Notes: generated by a model from the letters alone, not told the origin. A stretch of DNA of 64,000 nucleotides from Miltoncostaea sp963823515 (GCA_963823515.1 CAWGMB010000002.1:542139-606138); one strand, 5' to 3'; numbered from the stretch's first letter, positions 36,661 through 46,200 are shown. Numbers and translations: made by a program.

Positions 36661-37715
36661 GAGCGGCGCGGCCGCCCGGGCCGCCATCCGCGGACGCGGA
36701 AGACCGTCGAGAGCGCCCCGGAGACCTTGAGCCGGAAGAGGTCCCACGTGTCACGGCCCTCCAGCGGCACGCGCGGGATCTCGAGGGGGGCGCTCCTCAC
36801 GGCCGGCGCGCCGCAGGGGCCCAGGCGCATGGTGAACGCCATCGAGATGCCGGCGGCCCGCAGCGCGTCCAGAGTCGAGGCGTCGTAGTCCCCGTTCGGA
36901 TAGGCGAAGGCCCGAGCCGGGTGACCTGTCCGCTCGGCGACCTCGGCGGCGGAGCACGCGACCTCCGAGCGTGCCCGCTCGGAGTCCACTCGGATCATGA
37001 GCGGGTGGTCAACGGTGTGCGGCTGGCACTCCACACCATGAGCAACGAGGTCCTCGACCTCATCCCACCCCATGAAGAGCGGCGGGGAGGGATGCGGGGG
37101 GGCGACGTCGAGCGCGTCTCGCAACTCCGTCATCGCGGCACCGCGCTGTTCGTCGGGCACCTCCTTGAGCCTGCGCAGGAGTACGGTCCTGGCGGCGGCG
37201 CGCGCACGCTCGCCATCGAGCTCCCGCGCGCCGACCAGCGGCAGCTCGGCGCGCGGGAGCCCCGTACGCGCCAGAAGGTACGAGAGCTCGTCCCACCACA
37301 TGACCCGATCGGTGCCGATCGCCCCGGTGATGAGGAAGATCACGGCGGGGAGCCCCATCGAGCGCAGCACCGGGAAGGCGGCGTCGTAGTTGTCCCGGTA
37401 GCCGTCGTCGAAGGTGATCAGTGCGGGACGCTCAGGCAGCGGACGGCCGGTAGTGACGTGCTCGTGGAGATCGGGGAGGGCGATGACGCTGAAATGCTTT
37501 GCGACGTAGCGCATCTGGCGCTCGAACATCTCGGGCGTCGCGCTGACCACCCCCGGATCGAACTCCAGACCCGATTCGGCAGGATCGATGATCCGGTGGT
37601 AGGCGAGGGCCGTGAGCCGGTCGCGACCCCAGATCGCGTCCGTCACGGGCGCCCGCGCGGCGATCGCGAGTGCGGCGAGGCCGCCTCGACGAGCTGCATC
37701 GCGTGGAACGCTCAA
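36657..37715 (-). CDS. polysaccharide deacetylase (NodB-type carbohydrate esterase 4)
   Basis: About 352 residues. The NodB domain has LAYHRI, then ALITFDDGYRDNYDAAFPVL (motif 1 with the catalytic and metal Asp pair), HTVDHP (motif 2 metal histidines) and AFAYPNGDYDASTLDALRAA (motif 3). It removes N- or O-acetyl groups from cell-surface glycans. No clear membrane anchor is visible. The start is uncertain: TTG 37715 is used; the frame stays open to GTG 37871, and GTG 37646 is also possible. Coupled to the PAP2 gene by GTGA. Confidence 0.8.
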   Translation of the reverse strand: MSVPRDAARRGGLAALAIAARAPVTDAIWGRDRLTALAYHRIIDPAESGLEFDPGVVSATPEMFERQMRYVAKHFSVIALPDLHEHVTTGRPLPERPALITFDDGYRDNYDAAFPVLRSMGLPAVIFLITGAIGTDRVMWWDELSYLLARTGLPRAELPLVGARELDGERARAAARTVLLRRLKEVPDEQRGAAMTELRDALDVAPPHPSPPLFMGWDEVEDLVAHGVECQPHTVDHPLMIRVDSERARSEVACSAAEVAERTGHPARAFAYPNGDYDASTLDALRAAGISMAFTMRLGPCGAPAVRSAPLEIPRVPLEGRDTWDLFRLKVSGALSTVFRVRGWRPGRPRRS

Positions 37716-38017
37716 CCGGGGGACACCAGGGTTCAGCAGAACCTGCCGATGAGTGAAGGGTGGATCGCTCGCGCCATTGCCTGCCCCGCCGCCATCGCGG
37801 CCTCCCCTTCGTGTTTCCGACGCCCGCAGGCATGCCAAGAGTCGCCCATGAAAGCACGGAAGCACCCCCACGAAGGCATAGCGGGACTATCCCTGCGACC
37901 CGTTCCCGGTCCCCCGGGACCCTGCCAGTCTGGCCGCAGATGCCGCCGCGTGAGCGGTGGTGATCCGCCAGATCATCCGCAGTGCGGGATCACGGCTCGC
38001 CCGATGAGAGGAGACAC

Positions 38018-38830
38018 ATGAGCACGGACGCGGCAAAGGCTCGGTCCATGAACGGCAGGACACACGGCGCCGGCAGCGCGGGACGGCTGCCCTCCCCCGT
38101 GATCCTGGCGGGAGGCAAGGGCACGCGCCTGGCTCCCTTCACGTCGGTCCTGCCCAAGCCGCTCATGCCGCTCGGGGACGGTCCAATCCTGGACGTGCTC
38201 CTCCAGCAGCTCCGAGCGCAGGGGTGGGACGAGGCGACCCTCGCGGTCGGCCACATGGCCGACCTGATCCGTGCCTATTGCGGCGACGGCGAGCGCTACG
38301 GGATGGACATCGGCTACGTCCAGGAGACCTCGCCCCTGGGCACCGTCGGTCCGCTCGCGTTCCTGCCTCAGGACGTGCGCACGCGCCAACTGATCGTCAT
38401 GAACGGCGATCTCCTCACCACGCTGCGCTTCGGCGACCTGGTCGCGGCCCACGCGGAGAGCGGCGCGGTGCTCTCGATCGCCGTCATGCGTCGCCCGATC
38501 AAGGTCGAGTTCGGTGTCCTGGACCTCGGCGAGAGCTTGGGCACGGCTCGCGAGATCACCAGCTACCGCGAGAAGCCGGAGATCGAGTCGACCGTCTCGA
38601 TGGGCGTCTACGTCTTCGAGCCGGAGGCACTCGAATACATCACCCCCGGCGAGCAGCTCGACATCCCCACCCTGATCGGGCGCCTCCTCGCCGACGGGCG
38701 TCGCGTCGCCGGATACCCGTTCGAGGGCTACTGGCTCGACATCGGGCGCCACTCGGACTACCAGCAGGCGATCGACGACTTCGAGAAGATCCGCACCGAG
38801 CTCCTCGCTCCCGCTGAGGTGTGCGCGTGA
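38018..38830 (+). CDS. sugar-phosphate nucleotidyltransferase
   Basis: 270 residues. N-terminal nucleotide-binding motif VILAGGKGTRLAPFTSVLPK with KPLMPLGDGPILD, then IVMNGDLLT (metal Asp), SMGVYVFEPEAL and YWLDIGRHSDYQQA. It makes an NDP-sugar from sugar-1-phosphate and NTP; mannose-1-phosphate guanylyltransferase and glucose-1-phosphate nucleotidyltransferases are the closest types. ATG 38018 has AGAGGAG 6 nt upstream. First gene of a plus-strand sugar cluster; it overlaps the next gene by GTGA. Confidence 0.82.
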   Translation: MSTDAAKARSMNGRTHGAGSAGRLPSPVILAGGKGTRLAPFTSVLPKPLMPLGDGPILDVLLQQLRAQGWDEATLAVGHMADLIRAYCGDGERYGMDIGYVQETSPLGTVGPLAFLPQDVRTRQLIVMNGDLLTTLRFGDLVAAHAESGAVLSIAVMRRPIKVEFGVLDLGESLGTAREITSYREKPEIESTVSMGVYVFEPEALEYITPGEQLDIPTLIGRLLADGRRVAGYPFEGYWLDIGRHSDYQQAIDDFEKIRTELLAPAEVCA

Positions 38831-39966
38831 GCGGGCAAGTCCCCCTCTCGGCGCCCAGCTTCGACGAGGCCGAGGCGGAGGCGGTCGCCGAGGTCGTCCG
38901 CTCCGGCTGGCTCACGATGGGACCACGCACGGCGCGATTCGAGGGCGAGTTCGCCACGTTCGTCGGCTCCAGCCATGGCGTGATGGCGTCGTCGTGCACG
39001 GCGGCCCTCCACCTCGCCTTCGCCGCCCTGGACCTCGGGCCCGGCGACGAGGTCATCGTCCCGTCGCTGACGTTCGTCGCCACGGCGAACGCCGTGGCGT
39101 ACACCGGCGCCACCCCGGTCTTCGCAGACATCGTCTCGGCACGAACCCCCCTCATCGACCCCGAGGCCGTAGCTGCCCTCATCGGCCCGCGAACGAAGGC
39201 CGTCTGCGCGGTCCACTACGCCGGCTACGTGGCCGACATGGTGGCGCTGCGCGCTCTTTGCGACCGCCACGGGCTCGCGCTGGTGGAAGACGCGGCGCAC
39301 TCCCCGGGCGCGCGCTCGCCCGAGGGCCCCGCCGGCTCTCTCGGCGACATCTCCTGCTTCTCGTTCTTCTCCAACAAGAACCTGGTCACCGGAGAGGGGG
39401 GCATGGCCACCTCCGACGATGAGCGCCTCGTCGCGCGGATGCGCCTGCTGCGGGCCCACGGGATGACCGCCACGAGCTGGGACCGCGAACGCGGCCACGC
39501 GAGTGGATACGACGTCGTCGAGCGCGGGTACAACTACCGCCCGAGTGAGCTGGAGGCGGCCCTCGGACTCGTTCAGCTCGGCAAGCTGCCCTGGATGCTC
39601 GAGCGTCGTCGCGAGCTCGTCGGCCGCTACCGCAGGGGCCTGGCGGCGACCTCCGAGACGGGCTTCATTCCGTTCTCTGAGGAACTCGACGCGATGAGCT
39701 CCTGCCACATCCTCCCGCTGGTGACCCCGGGCATCGAGGCCCGCGAGGGCGTGCGCGCAGCCGCCGCGGACGCCGGCGTCCAGACCAGCGTGCACTACCA
39801 GCCGGTGCACGCGTTCAAGGTCTTCCAGCCGCAGGAGCCGCTCCCCCGTACCGAGGATTACGCGATGCGCGAGGTGACGCTCCCGCTGTACCCCGCCATG
39901 GACGACGCCGACGTCAACCGGGTGCTCGATATCTTCCCGGCACGCGTCGGCACGGTGGCGCTCTAG
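38827..39966 (+). CDS. DegT/DnrJ/EryC1/StrS-family sugar aminotransferase
   Basis: 379 residues. PLP-dependent fold: LTMGPRTARFEGEFA, SSCTAALHLAFAALDLGPGD, VPSLTFVATANAVAYTGATP, VEDAAHSPGA (PLP-binding Asp) and FFSNKNLVTGEGGMATS with the PLP Lys. It transfers an amino group to a keto-sugar nucleotide, giving an amino sugar for the surface polymer. GTG 38827 overlaps the previous stop. Followed by a strong hairpin. Confidence 0.88.
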   Translation: MSGQVPLSAPSFDEAEAEAVAEVVRSGWLTMGPRTARFEGEFATFVGSSHGVMASSCTAALHLAFAALDLGPGDEVIVPSLTFVATANAVAYTGATPVFADIVSARTPLIDPEAVAALIGPRTKAVCAVHYAGYVADMVALRALCDRHGLALVEDAAHSPGARSPEGPAGSLGDISCFSFFSNKNLVTGEGGMATSDDERLVARMRLLRAHGMTATSWDRERGHASGYDVVERGYNYRPSELEAALGLVQLGKLPWMLERRRELVGRYRRGLAATSETGFIPFSEELDAMSSCHILPLVTPGIEAREGVRAAAADAGVQTSVHYQPVHAFKVFQPQEPLPRTEDYAMREVTLPLYPAMDDADVNRVLDIFPARVGTVAL

Positions 39967-39976
39967 CAACCCGCTC

Positions 39977-40004
39977 CGCCCCGGGATCCCGCGATCCCGG
40001 GGCG
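39977..40004 (+). terminator. hairpin after the aminotransferase gene
   Basis: CGCCCCGGGATC (39977-39988), loop CCGC, GATCCCGGGGCG (39993-40004): 12 perfect pairs, 11 bp after the stop. Confidence 0.7.
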
Positions 40005-40135
40005 TCGAGCGACGTCGAGACGCCCGGTGAGGGCAGCTCGGCGGCAAGGTTCCGCGACGGCGGGTCGGCCGAACCCAACCGAGGGTCAGGACGGACCTAG
40101 CCGACCGACCCGCGCGACGTGGGCTCAACAGCGCC

Positions 40136-40141
40136 TACCTT
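40136..40141 (+). promoter_or_regulatory. -10 element of the sugar transferase gene (leaderless layout)
   Basis: TACCTT ends 6 nt before ATG 40148; no Shine-Dalgarno sequence is present. Confidence 0.4.
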
Positions 40142-40147
40142 TCACGC

Positions 40148-41677
40148 ATGAGCACACACGCCCCCTTTCAGACCGACCAGCACCTGACCGTCGCGACCGC
40201 CGGGGAGGTCCGCCGCTCACGGCTACCCTTCGTGGCCCGCGGGGCCCAGGCGCTCGTCGCCGCGCTCGTGACGACCAATATCGTCTACTCGATCGCACAG
40301 GTGTCAATGGGCGTCGCCCTCACGGTGGGCGCCGCGCTCGGAATCATCGCGGCGACCGTCGTCGCCTGGGCCGTCCAGCCCGTGGAGCGCAGCGGCTCGG
40401 TGCTACCGCGCCGCCACCGTCCCGCCCACCTGATCGGCGCGGTGCTCTCCATCGCGATGATCCTCGCGATCGTCGGTGAGAGCGCCCTGAATGGCCTGAC
40501 CGCTCTGGACGCCCTCGTCATCGCGGTTGCGGCCGTCGCGTCGGCGTGGCTCGTCGCCCTCGCCATCAAGCGGGTCGTCGATCGCCCACGCAGGGTCCTG
40601 ATCGTCGGGACGGGCGAGATCGCCCAGCACTTGATCGACTCGCTTCCCGCGGGCCGCCGCGGCCTCGAGATCGTCGGGACCGTCGATGATCAGAGCCTCA
40701 CGGCCAACGAGGCGGTGCGTGACGCCGCCCAGCTGGGAGACATCTCGGATCTGGGCGTCCTCGTGCGGGCCCATTCGGTCGACTTGGTCGTGTTCTCCTT
40801 CATCGGGTCGCCCGACCACGAGCTGCTCGGCGCCGTCGCCGCCTGCCGCGCCGCCGGAGCGCAGGTAGCCGTGGTGTCGCGTCTGTTCGAAGGCCTCAAG
40901 GGCTCGCTCTCACTGTGCCGCCTTGAGGGCCTCCCGGTCGTGGTGGCCGGCGGCGACAGCCCTGCCCGCGGCGCCGGAGTCGCCCAGCGTGCGACCGACA
41001 TCGCCCTCTCTCTGTTCATGCTCGTCTTGACCGCGCCGCTCTGGGCCGCACTGGCCGTGGCCATCAAGCTCGAGTCCCGCGGCCCGGTGCTCTATCGGGC
41101 CGGGCGCATCGGTCGCTACGAGCAGCCCTTCGCGATGCTCAAGTTCCGGAAGATGTTCGACGGCGCCCAGGGCCCGGCCCTGACCATGGGCGAGGATGCC
41201 CGCTTCACCCGCATGGGCCGCTTCCTCGCGCACTCCAAGCTCGACGAGCTTCCCCAGCTCTGGAACGTCCTCAAGGGCGACATGAGCTTCGTCGGTCCGC
41301 GACCCGAAGACGCGCGCTACGTGCGTGCGCACCAGGAGGCCTACCGCAGGGTACTCGCGGTGCGTCCGGGCATCACGGGGCTGAGCCAGATTCGCTATCG
41401 CTCGGAGTTCGAGCACCTGGTGGGCGACGACTTCGAGGCCTTCTACCTCAACACCCTGCTGCCGACCAAGCTCGTGATCGACCAGTACTACGTCGACCAC
41501 CAGTGCTGGGCTCTCGACATGAAGTGCATCCTCTGGACAGCCGTTGCTCTCCTGAGGGGCGGAGAGCTCCATCTCAGCGAGCTCGCCGGCCACGTCGCCT
41601 TCCGCCAGCCGACGAGCAGCCAGCCCGCCGACGGTCTCCCGAACGCCGCGATCGACGAGATGAGCCGCGCCGCCTGA
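40148..41677 (+). CDS. polyprenyl-phosphate sugar-1-phosphate transferase (WbaP/WcaJ-type)
   Basis: 509 residues. Four predicted N-terminal membrane segments, a Rossmann-like domain (RRVLIVGTGEIAQHLIDSLP), another membrane segment (IALSLFMLVLTAPLWAALAV), then the catalytic C-terminal domain: PVLYRAGRIGRYEQPFAMLK, LDELPQLWNVLKGDMSFVGP and RPGITGLSQIRYRSEFEHL. It transfers a sugar-1-phosphate to undecaprenyl phosphate, the first membrane step of repeat-unit assembly. Transcribed from its own promoter. Confidence 0.9.
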   Translation: MSTHAPFQTDQHLTVATAGEVRRSRLPFVARGAQALVAALVTTNIVYSIAQVSMGVALTVGAALGIIAATVVAWAVQPVERSGSVLPRRHRPAHLIGAVLSIAMILAIVGESALNGLTALDALVIAVAAVASAWLVALAIKRVVDRPRRVLIVGTGEIAQHLIDSLPAGRRGLEIVGTVDDQSLTANEAVRDAAQLGDISDLGVLVRAHSVDLVVFSFIGSPDHELLGAVAACRAAGAQVAVVSRLFEGLKGSLSLCRLEGLPVVVAGGDSPARGAGVAQRATDIALSLFMLVLTAPLWAALAVAIKLESRGPVLYRAGRIGRYEQPFAMLKFRKMFDGAQGPALTMGEDARFTRMGRFLAHSKLDELPQLWNVLKGDMSFVGPRPEDARYVRAHQEAYRRVLAVRPGITGLSQIRYRSEFEHLVGDDFEAFYLNTLLPTKLVIDQYYVDHQCWALDMKCILWTAVALLRGGELHLSELAGHVAFRQPTSSQPADGLPNAAIDEMSRAA

Positions 41678-41815
41678 CGGAGCGGCGTCACGGTTGATCG
41701 CAACGTGGGGAGCCCCGCCGGGCGATCCGGGCGGGCTTGTACAGTCTGACGCCTGATCCGAGCGGCCGAGACCGGGCCCCGGACGACATTCGAGCATGCC
41801 GACGAACGGAGCATC

Positions 41816-42781
41816 GTGAGGACCATCCTTGTCACCGGGGCCGCGGGCTACGTGGGCGGAGCGCTCACCAGGCGACTCCTCGCGGAGCCCGAGACCTCCG
41901 TCGTCGGCGTCGACCTCTGCGAGATGGCGCACGGCGCCGAAGGAGTTCGCGAGATCCTCGATCACCCTCGCTTCACGATGGTGCGCGCGGACGTCCGCGA
42001 CACTCCCGCGATCGCGCCGCTCCTGGCCGGCGCCGACGGCGTCGTCCATCTCGCGGCCGTCGTCGGAGACCCGGCCGGCAAGCGTGATCCCGACCGGACG
42101 AGGGCGATCAACATCGACGCGACCATCGCCCTGATCGATGCCAGTCGCGAGGCCGGCGTCGGGCACTTCATCTTCGTGTCCACCTGCAGTAACTACGGCG
42201 TCTCGGACACCGACACCCTCGTGACCGAGGACGGGGCTCTGAACCCCGTATCGCTCTACGCGGAGACGAAGGTCGCGGTCGAGCGACGCCTGCTGGAGGA
42301 GAAGGAGCTGCCGGCCACGGTGTGCCGATTCGCGACCGTCTACGGGGTCGCCCCCCGCATGCGCTTCGACCTCACCGTGAACCAGTTCACCATGGAGGCC
42401 CTCACCGAGGGCGTCCTCGAGATCTACGGTGCGCAATTCTGGCGACCGTACGTCCACGTCGAGGATGCCGCGCGCGCGATCCAACTCGTGCTCGCGAACC
42501 CCGACAAGAGCGTGGGGCGTGTGTTCAACGTCGGCGACTCGGACGAGAACTACACGAAGGGGATGATGTACGAGCTCCTCAAGGAGCGGCTCCCCGGGCT
42601 GCGCGCCGAGTGGGTGAGCATCGATGAGGATCCTCGGTCCTACAGGGTGAGTTTCCAGCGCATCGCTGACGAGCTCGGCTACGAGACGACCTGGACCGTG
42701 CCGATGGGGATGGACCAGATCATCGCTCAGGCCAGGCTCGGCGCTTTCCCCGACCCGACCGCGCCTCGCTTCCGCAACTGA
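41816..42781 (+). CDS. NAD-dependent sugar epimerase/dehydratase
   Basis: 321 residues. Extended SDR fold: RTILVTGAAGYVGGALTRRL (GxxGxxG NAD site), VVHLAAVVGDP, FIFVSTCSNYGVSD, then Y-x3-K catalysis in SLYAETKVAVE, and CRFATVYGVAPRM. It modifies a nucleotide sugar, but the exact substrate is not predictable. GTG 41816 has CGGAG upstream. TACAGT at 41740-41745 is a possible -10. Confidence 0.85.
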   Translation: MRTILVTGAAGYVGGALTRRLLAEPETSVVGVDLCEMAHGAEGVREILDHPRFTMVRADVRDTPAIAPLLAGADGVVHLAAVVGDPAGKRDPDRTRAINIDATIALIDASREAGVGHFIFVSTCSNYGVSDTDTLVTEDGALNPVSLYAETKVAVERRLLEEKELPATVCRFATVYGVAPRMRFDLTVNQFTMEALTEGVLEIYGAQFWRPYVHVEDAARAIQLVLANPDKSVGRVFNVGDSDENYTKGMMYELLKERLPGLRAEWVSIDEDPRSYRVSFQRIADELGYETTWTVPMGMDQIIAQARLGAFPDPTAPRFRN

Positions 42782-42886
42782 GCGCGTAACCGATCACTCC
42801 GCTGAGGATTGGGGCCCGACCCCTCGGGCTTACGCGGGTCGCCTCGGCACCCGGGAGCGTGCCACATCGAGCAGAGACGGGACCAG

Positions 42887-43984
42887 ATGATGACGGCGGG
42901 CCGTGAGTTGAGCGGGCTGCGATGCGCCCGTGCCTGCGGAGACGAGGTCCTCCGAGATCTCGCCGAGGCCGGGTGGGACGGGCTCGTCGGCGCGCGCCCG
43001 TTGTCTGATCCGTTGCGTCGGATGGCATGGCTCGATGCCTGGCGAACCGAGGCGGGGCAGGGGGTCGAGCCCCGCTGCGTGATCGTGGACCGGGGGACCG
43101 CGACCGTGGCGGCCGCGCCACTCGAGGCGGTCTCGCGGGGCGGGCTGCGGATCGTGCGCCACCTGGGCCACGCCGACGCGTGGTTCGACATCGAGCCGCC
43201 GGCGGTGGACGACGCCGCCCGCACCGCGCTGCTGAGGGCCGTGTCGGAGGAGCCCGGGGACATCCTCCTGCTCGACGGCCTCTCCGCTGACGAAGACGGG
43301 GTCGCCGTGCTGCGGGCAGCGATCCCGGAGGTACGCCTGGAGCCGACCGAGACGTGGCGGCTCACCCTCGCCGACCCACCGCGCTCGCTCCGGAAGCGCC
43401 GCAAGGAGGCGGGACGCGCGACTCGGCGGGCCGCCGATCGCGGAGTCACGTTCTCCCAGTCGTCCTCGGCGGACTGGTCCTACATCGGCCCTCGGCTCGG
43501 ACGCCTGCTCGACTTCCACGCAGCGAATTTCCCGGGCGACGGGCCGAACCTCCTCGCCGGAGTGGGCATCAGGCGTCGCTTCGCGGAGCGCGCGATCGCC
43601 GCGGTGGGAGCCGAGGGCCGTGCACGCCTCACCGAGATATGCGTCGAGGGCGGACCGCTGGTGGCGTGGGACCTCGCCTTGGTCGGCGACGGCGCGGGAG
43701 CCGTCGCATATGCGGGGGCGTTCGATCGCTCCCGCGAGGACCTCACGGCCCTTGGATGGATCAGCATGCTGGCGATGATCGAGGCCCTCGGTGACGAGGG
43801 TGTCGAGGTCCTCGACTTCGGCCCGGGACCCGCCCCCTACAAGGATCTGATCTCGCGTGCCGTGCCTCTGGTGAGAGCGGTCGCCCCGCTCTCTCGGCGG
43901 GGGCGCCTGGCGCTGGGCATCCACCGCGCCGTCGGTGCAGTGCGTGAGCGCCGCCGGAATAGGACTGCGGAGGCCCCGTCGTGA
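42887..43984 (+). CDS. GNAT/FemAB-like acyltransferase
   Basis: 365 residues. Same broad family as the gene at 23577 but divergent: LSDPLRRMAWLDAWRTEAGQ, PPRSLRKRRKEAGRATRRAA, a second GNAT half with PLVAWDLALVGDGAGAVAYA, and DLTALGWISMLAMIEALGDE then FGPGPAPYKDLIS. Likely adds an acyl or aminoacyl group to a surface glycan or lipid precursor. ATG 42887 is chosen over an upstream frame start at 42809. It overlaps the next gene by GTGA. Confidence 0.7.
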   Translation: MMTAGRELSGLRCARACGDEVLRDLAEAGWDGLVGARPLSDPLRRMAWLDAWRTEAGQGVEPRCVIVDRGTATVAAAPLEAVSRGGLRIVRHLGHADAWFDIEPPAVDDAARTALLRAVSEEPGDILLLDGLSADEDGVAVLRAAIPEVRLEPTETWRLTLADPPRSLRKRRKEAGRATRRAADRGVTFSQSSSADWSYIGPRLGRLLDFHAANFPGDGPNLLAGVGIRRRFAERAIAAVGAEGRARLTEICVEGGPLVAWDLALVGDGAGAVAYAGAFDRSREDLTALGWISMLAMIEALGDEGVEVLDFGPGPAPYKDLISRAVPLVRAVAPLSRRGRLALGIHRAVGAVRERRRNRTAEAPS

Positions 43985-45102
43985 GCGATCGACCCTTGAG
44001 CGTTGTGATGCTCATCGAGTCGGTCCACGGAGGGGGCGCCGAGCGGTTCACCGTCGGGCTCGCTCGAGCGCTCGAGAGCCCCCGCTGCCGGGTCGTGGTC
44101 TGCGCGAGCAGGGATTCCGGCGGCGAAGGCGGGCGGATCTCGTTCGGGACCGGTGTACGCACGCTCCGGCTCGGGCGGCGACGGACCCTCTCGCCCATCG
44201 CCTGGCTCCGGTTCGTTCGTTACCTTCGCCGCGAACGCGTCAACGTTCTCCACTCGCACATGTTCGGCTCGAACGTCTGGGCGGTGCTGCTCGGCCGGCT
44301 CGCACGCGTTCCGGTGATCATCGCCACCGAGCACTCGTGGACATATGAGGGTCAGCGAGTGCGCAAGATGCTCGACGGATTCTGGATCGGCCGGCTCGCG
44401 ACGGCCTTCGTGGCGGTTTCACCCGAGGACGCCCGCCGCATGGTGGAGATCGAGCACGTCCCCCGGCGCAAGGTGCGGACGATCGCCACCGGTCTCCTGC
44501 GCGATCCCGAGGAGCTGCGCACGAGCGGGGGGCTGCTGCGGGAGGAGCTCGGCCTCCCCACGGCGACGCCCCTCGTCGGCGCCGTCGCGATGCTGCGCCC
44601 GATGAAGGCGGTGGACGTCCTCGTCGCGGCCTTCGCGCTCATTCGCGAGCGACTGCCGGAGACCCACCTGGTGATCGCCGGTGACGGCCCCCTGCGCCAC
44701 GATGTCGAAGGCCAGATCGCGGCCCTCGGCATCGGCGACGCGGTTCACCTCCTCGGATTGCGCGAGGATGTCCCGAACGTCTTGCGGTCACTCGACGTGG
44801 TGGTGATGCCCTCCGACTCCGAGGGCAGCCCGATCGCGCTGATCGAGGCCATGACCGCGGGGCGTGCGATCGTGGCGACGCGGGTTGGCGGCATGCCCTC
44901 GATACTCGATGAGGGGCGGTGCGGCGTCCTCGTTCCGGCCCGCCGGCCCCGGGCTCTCGCGGACGCCGTCACCGCACTCCTGGAGGACGCCCCCCGGCGG
45001 GAGGAGATGGGCGCCCTGGCCCAGCGCCGCGCCCTTGCCGACTACGCGTTGGAGAGCGTCGCCCGGCGATGGGAGGGGCTCTACCGGGACTTGTCCGAGT
45101 GA
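43981..45102 (+). CDS. glycosyltransferase family 4/1 (GT-B fold)
   Basis: 373 residues. N-terminal acceptor domain with SVHGGGAERFTVGLARALES and VNVLHSHMFGSNVWAVLLGR. C-terminal donor domain with VGAVAMLRPMKAVDVLVAAF, HLVIAGDGPLR and the GT4 E-x7-E nucleotide-sugar motif in MPSDSEGSPIALIEAMTAGR. Builds the repeat unit on the cytoplasmic side. GTG 43981 overlaps the previous stop. Confidence 0.87.
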   Translation: MSDRPLSVVMLIESVHGGGAERFTVGLARALESPRCRVVVCASRDSGGEGGRISFGTGVRTLRLGRRRTLSPIAWLRFVRYLRRERVNVLHSHMFGSNVWAVLLGRLARVPVIIATEHSWTYEGQRVRKMLDGFWIGRLATAFVAVSPEDARRMVEIEHVPRRKVRTIATGLLRDPEELRTSGGLLREELGLPTATPLVGAVAMLRPMKAVDVLVAAFALIRERLPETHLVIAGDGPLRHDVEGQIAALGIGDAVHLLGLREDVPNVLRSLDVVVMPSDSEGSPIALIEAMTAGRAIVATRVGGMPSILDEGRCGVLVPARRPRALADAVTALLEDAPRREEMGALAQRRALADYALESVARRWEGLYRDLSE

Positions 45103-45139
45103 ACCCGATGTGATGCTGGTCGCGAGGTCTCGGCGGTAT

Positions 45140-45145
45140 TAGAAT
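45140..45145 (+). promoter_or_regulatory. -10 element (leaderless layout, sets the start)
   Basis: TAGAAT ends 7 nt before GTG 45153, the same layout as other genes here, so 45153 rather than the ATG codons at 45144/45147 is the likely start. Confidence 0.45.
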
Positions 45146-45152
45146 GATGACG

Positions 45153-45896
45153 GTGACAAGGATTGATCGCACCAGAGTGGGGGTCGCGGCCTTGGTGGCC
45201 GCGGTGGCCCTTCTGAGCCTGAGCGGCATCGCGGCCGGGCAAGGGGTCTTGGTGCCCAGCGGCCCCGATCCGGTGCCGCCGAGCGCGGACCCGGCTCCGA
45301 AGCCGGCTCCGACGCCGGCTCCGACGCCGGCTCCGACCCCCGTCGCTCCGAGCCCTACCCCGACCCCCAGCCCCGGCGTCGCGCCGAGCACACCCGCGGT
45401 GCCCGCGGGTCCCAGCGCGGCCGACCTCGAGCGCCAGCGCCTCGCCCGGGAGCGCCAGGCGCGGGAGCGCCAGGCGCGGGAGCGTCGCGCGCGGGCGGCC
45501 GCGCGGGCGGCCGCGGCGCGCCGGGCCAAGGCCGCCAGGCTCCTGCGCGAGGCTCGCGCGCGTCGCGCCGAGGAGCTCGCGTCACAGCGCGAGCGAGACC
45601 GGGAGATCCTCGCCGTTCAAGCGGCCCGGAACCGCGCGGCGGAGGCCTTCGCGGCGTCCAGCGGCTCCTCTGGCGGCCAAGGCGGCGGTCGCGCGCTCTC
45701 CGTGCTCTTGTGGCTCCTCGCGGCTACCGGGGTCGCCGGCGCGGCCGCGGCGGTCCTCGTGCTCTGGCGGACTCCCGAGCACCGCTCCGTGGGCGTTCTC
45801 GTTTCCGTCGTCGTCGAGCGACGCACCGAGATCCTGAGCGGAATCGTGGCGCTGGCGGCAGGATTCGGGCTGCTCGTCTTCCTCGCAAGCGGATAG
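45153..45896 (+). CDS. membrane protein with Pro-rich linker and Arg-rich coiled coil
   Basis: 247 residues from GTG 45153. An N-terminal signal/membrane segment (VGVAALVAAVALLSLSGIAA) is followed by a Pro/Ala/Thr-rich linker with PAPT repeats. Next is a long Arg/Ala/Glu heptad-like helix (ERQARERQARERRARAAARA) of about 80 residues, and two C-terminal membrane segments (LSVLLWLLAATGVAGAAAAV; GIVALAAGFGLLVFLASG). No known family is recognised. It could be an envelope-spanning structural or assembly factor for the neighbouring polysaccharide genes; that is inference from position. Confidence 0.6.
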   Translation: MTRIDRTRVGVAALVAAVALLSLSGIAAGQGVLVPSGPDPVPPSADPAPKPAPTPAPTPAPTPVAPSPTPTPSPGVAPSTPAVPAGPSAADLERQRLARERQARERQARERRARAAARAAAARRAKAARLLREARARRAEELASQRERDREILAVQAARNRAAEAFAASSGSSGGQGGGRALSVLLWLLAATGVAGAAAAVLVLWRTPEHRSVGVLVSVVVERRTEILSGIVALAAGFGLLVFLASG

Positions 45897-46200
45897 ACCG
45901 GTGCCGTCGAGGGCGAGGAGGCGAAGGACGACGGGGTGAGCCTCGATCCGATCGAGCAAGCTCGCGAAGGGGGGCACGCTAGGTCGGCTCGACGTTGCCG
46001 GCGCTCCGCCCAGTCGCCGACGCGGGCGTCTCTTCGTATGGACACGTCGGGCTGAAGCTGTCGAGCATCACCGCGATCCGGATCTCGAGCGGGTAGGGCG
46101 CGGCGGAACCGCAGGAGCTCGGTGCAGCCGTTGCGGGCCTTGGCGCGCTCGTAGAGACGGTTGCGAAAAAGGTCGTAGACGCGAGACATTCGGCGCACGC
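45897..46200 (-). pseudogene. IS630-family transposase relic, C-terminal part
   Basis: Minus-strand pieces in several frames read in IS630 order: SRVYDLFRNRLYERAKARNG, TELLRFRRALP, EIRIAVMLDSFSPTCPYEE with an overlapping SIRRDARVGDWAERR (second Asp region, normally LDNFSPHL), and LLDRIEAHPVVLRLLALDGT (third catalytic Glu region, normally WLNRIEAQF). Frameshifts make it inactive. It is the half missing from the relic at 32.2-32.8 kb. The sequence from 46201 to 46513 shows nothing recognisable. Confidence 0.7.
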
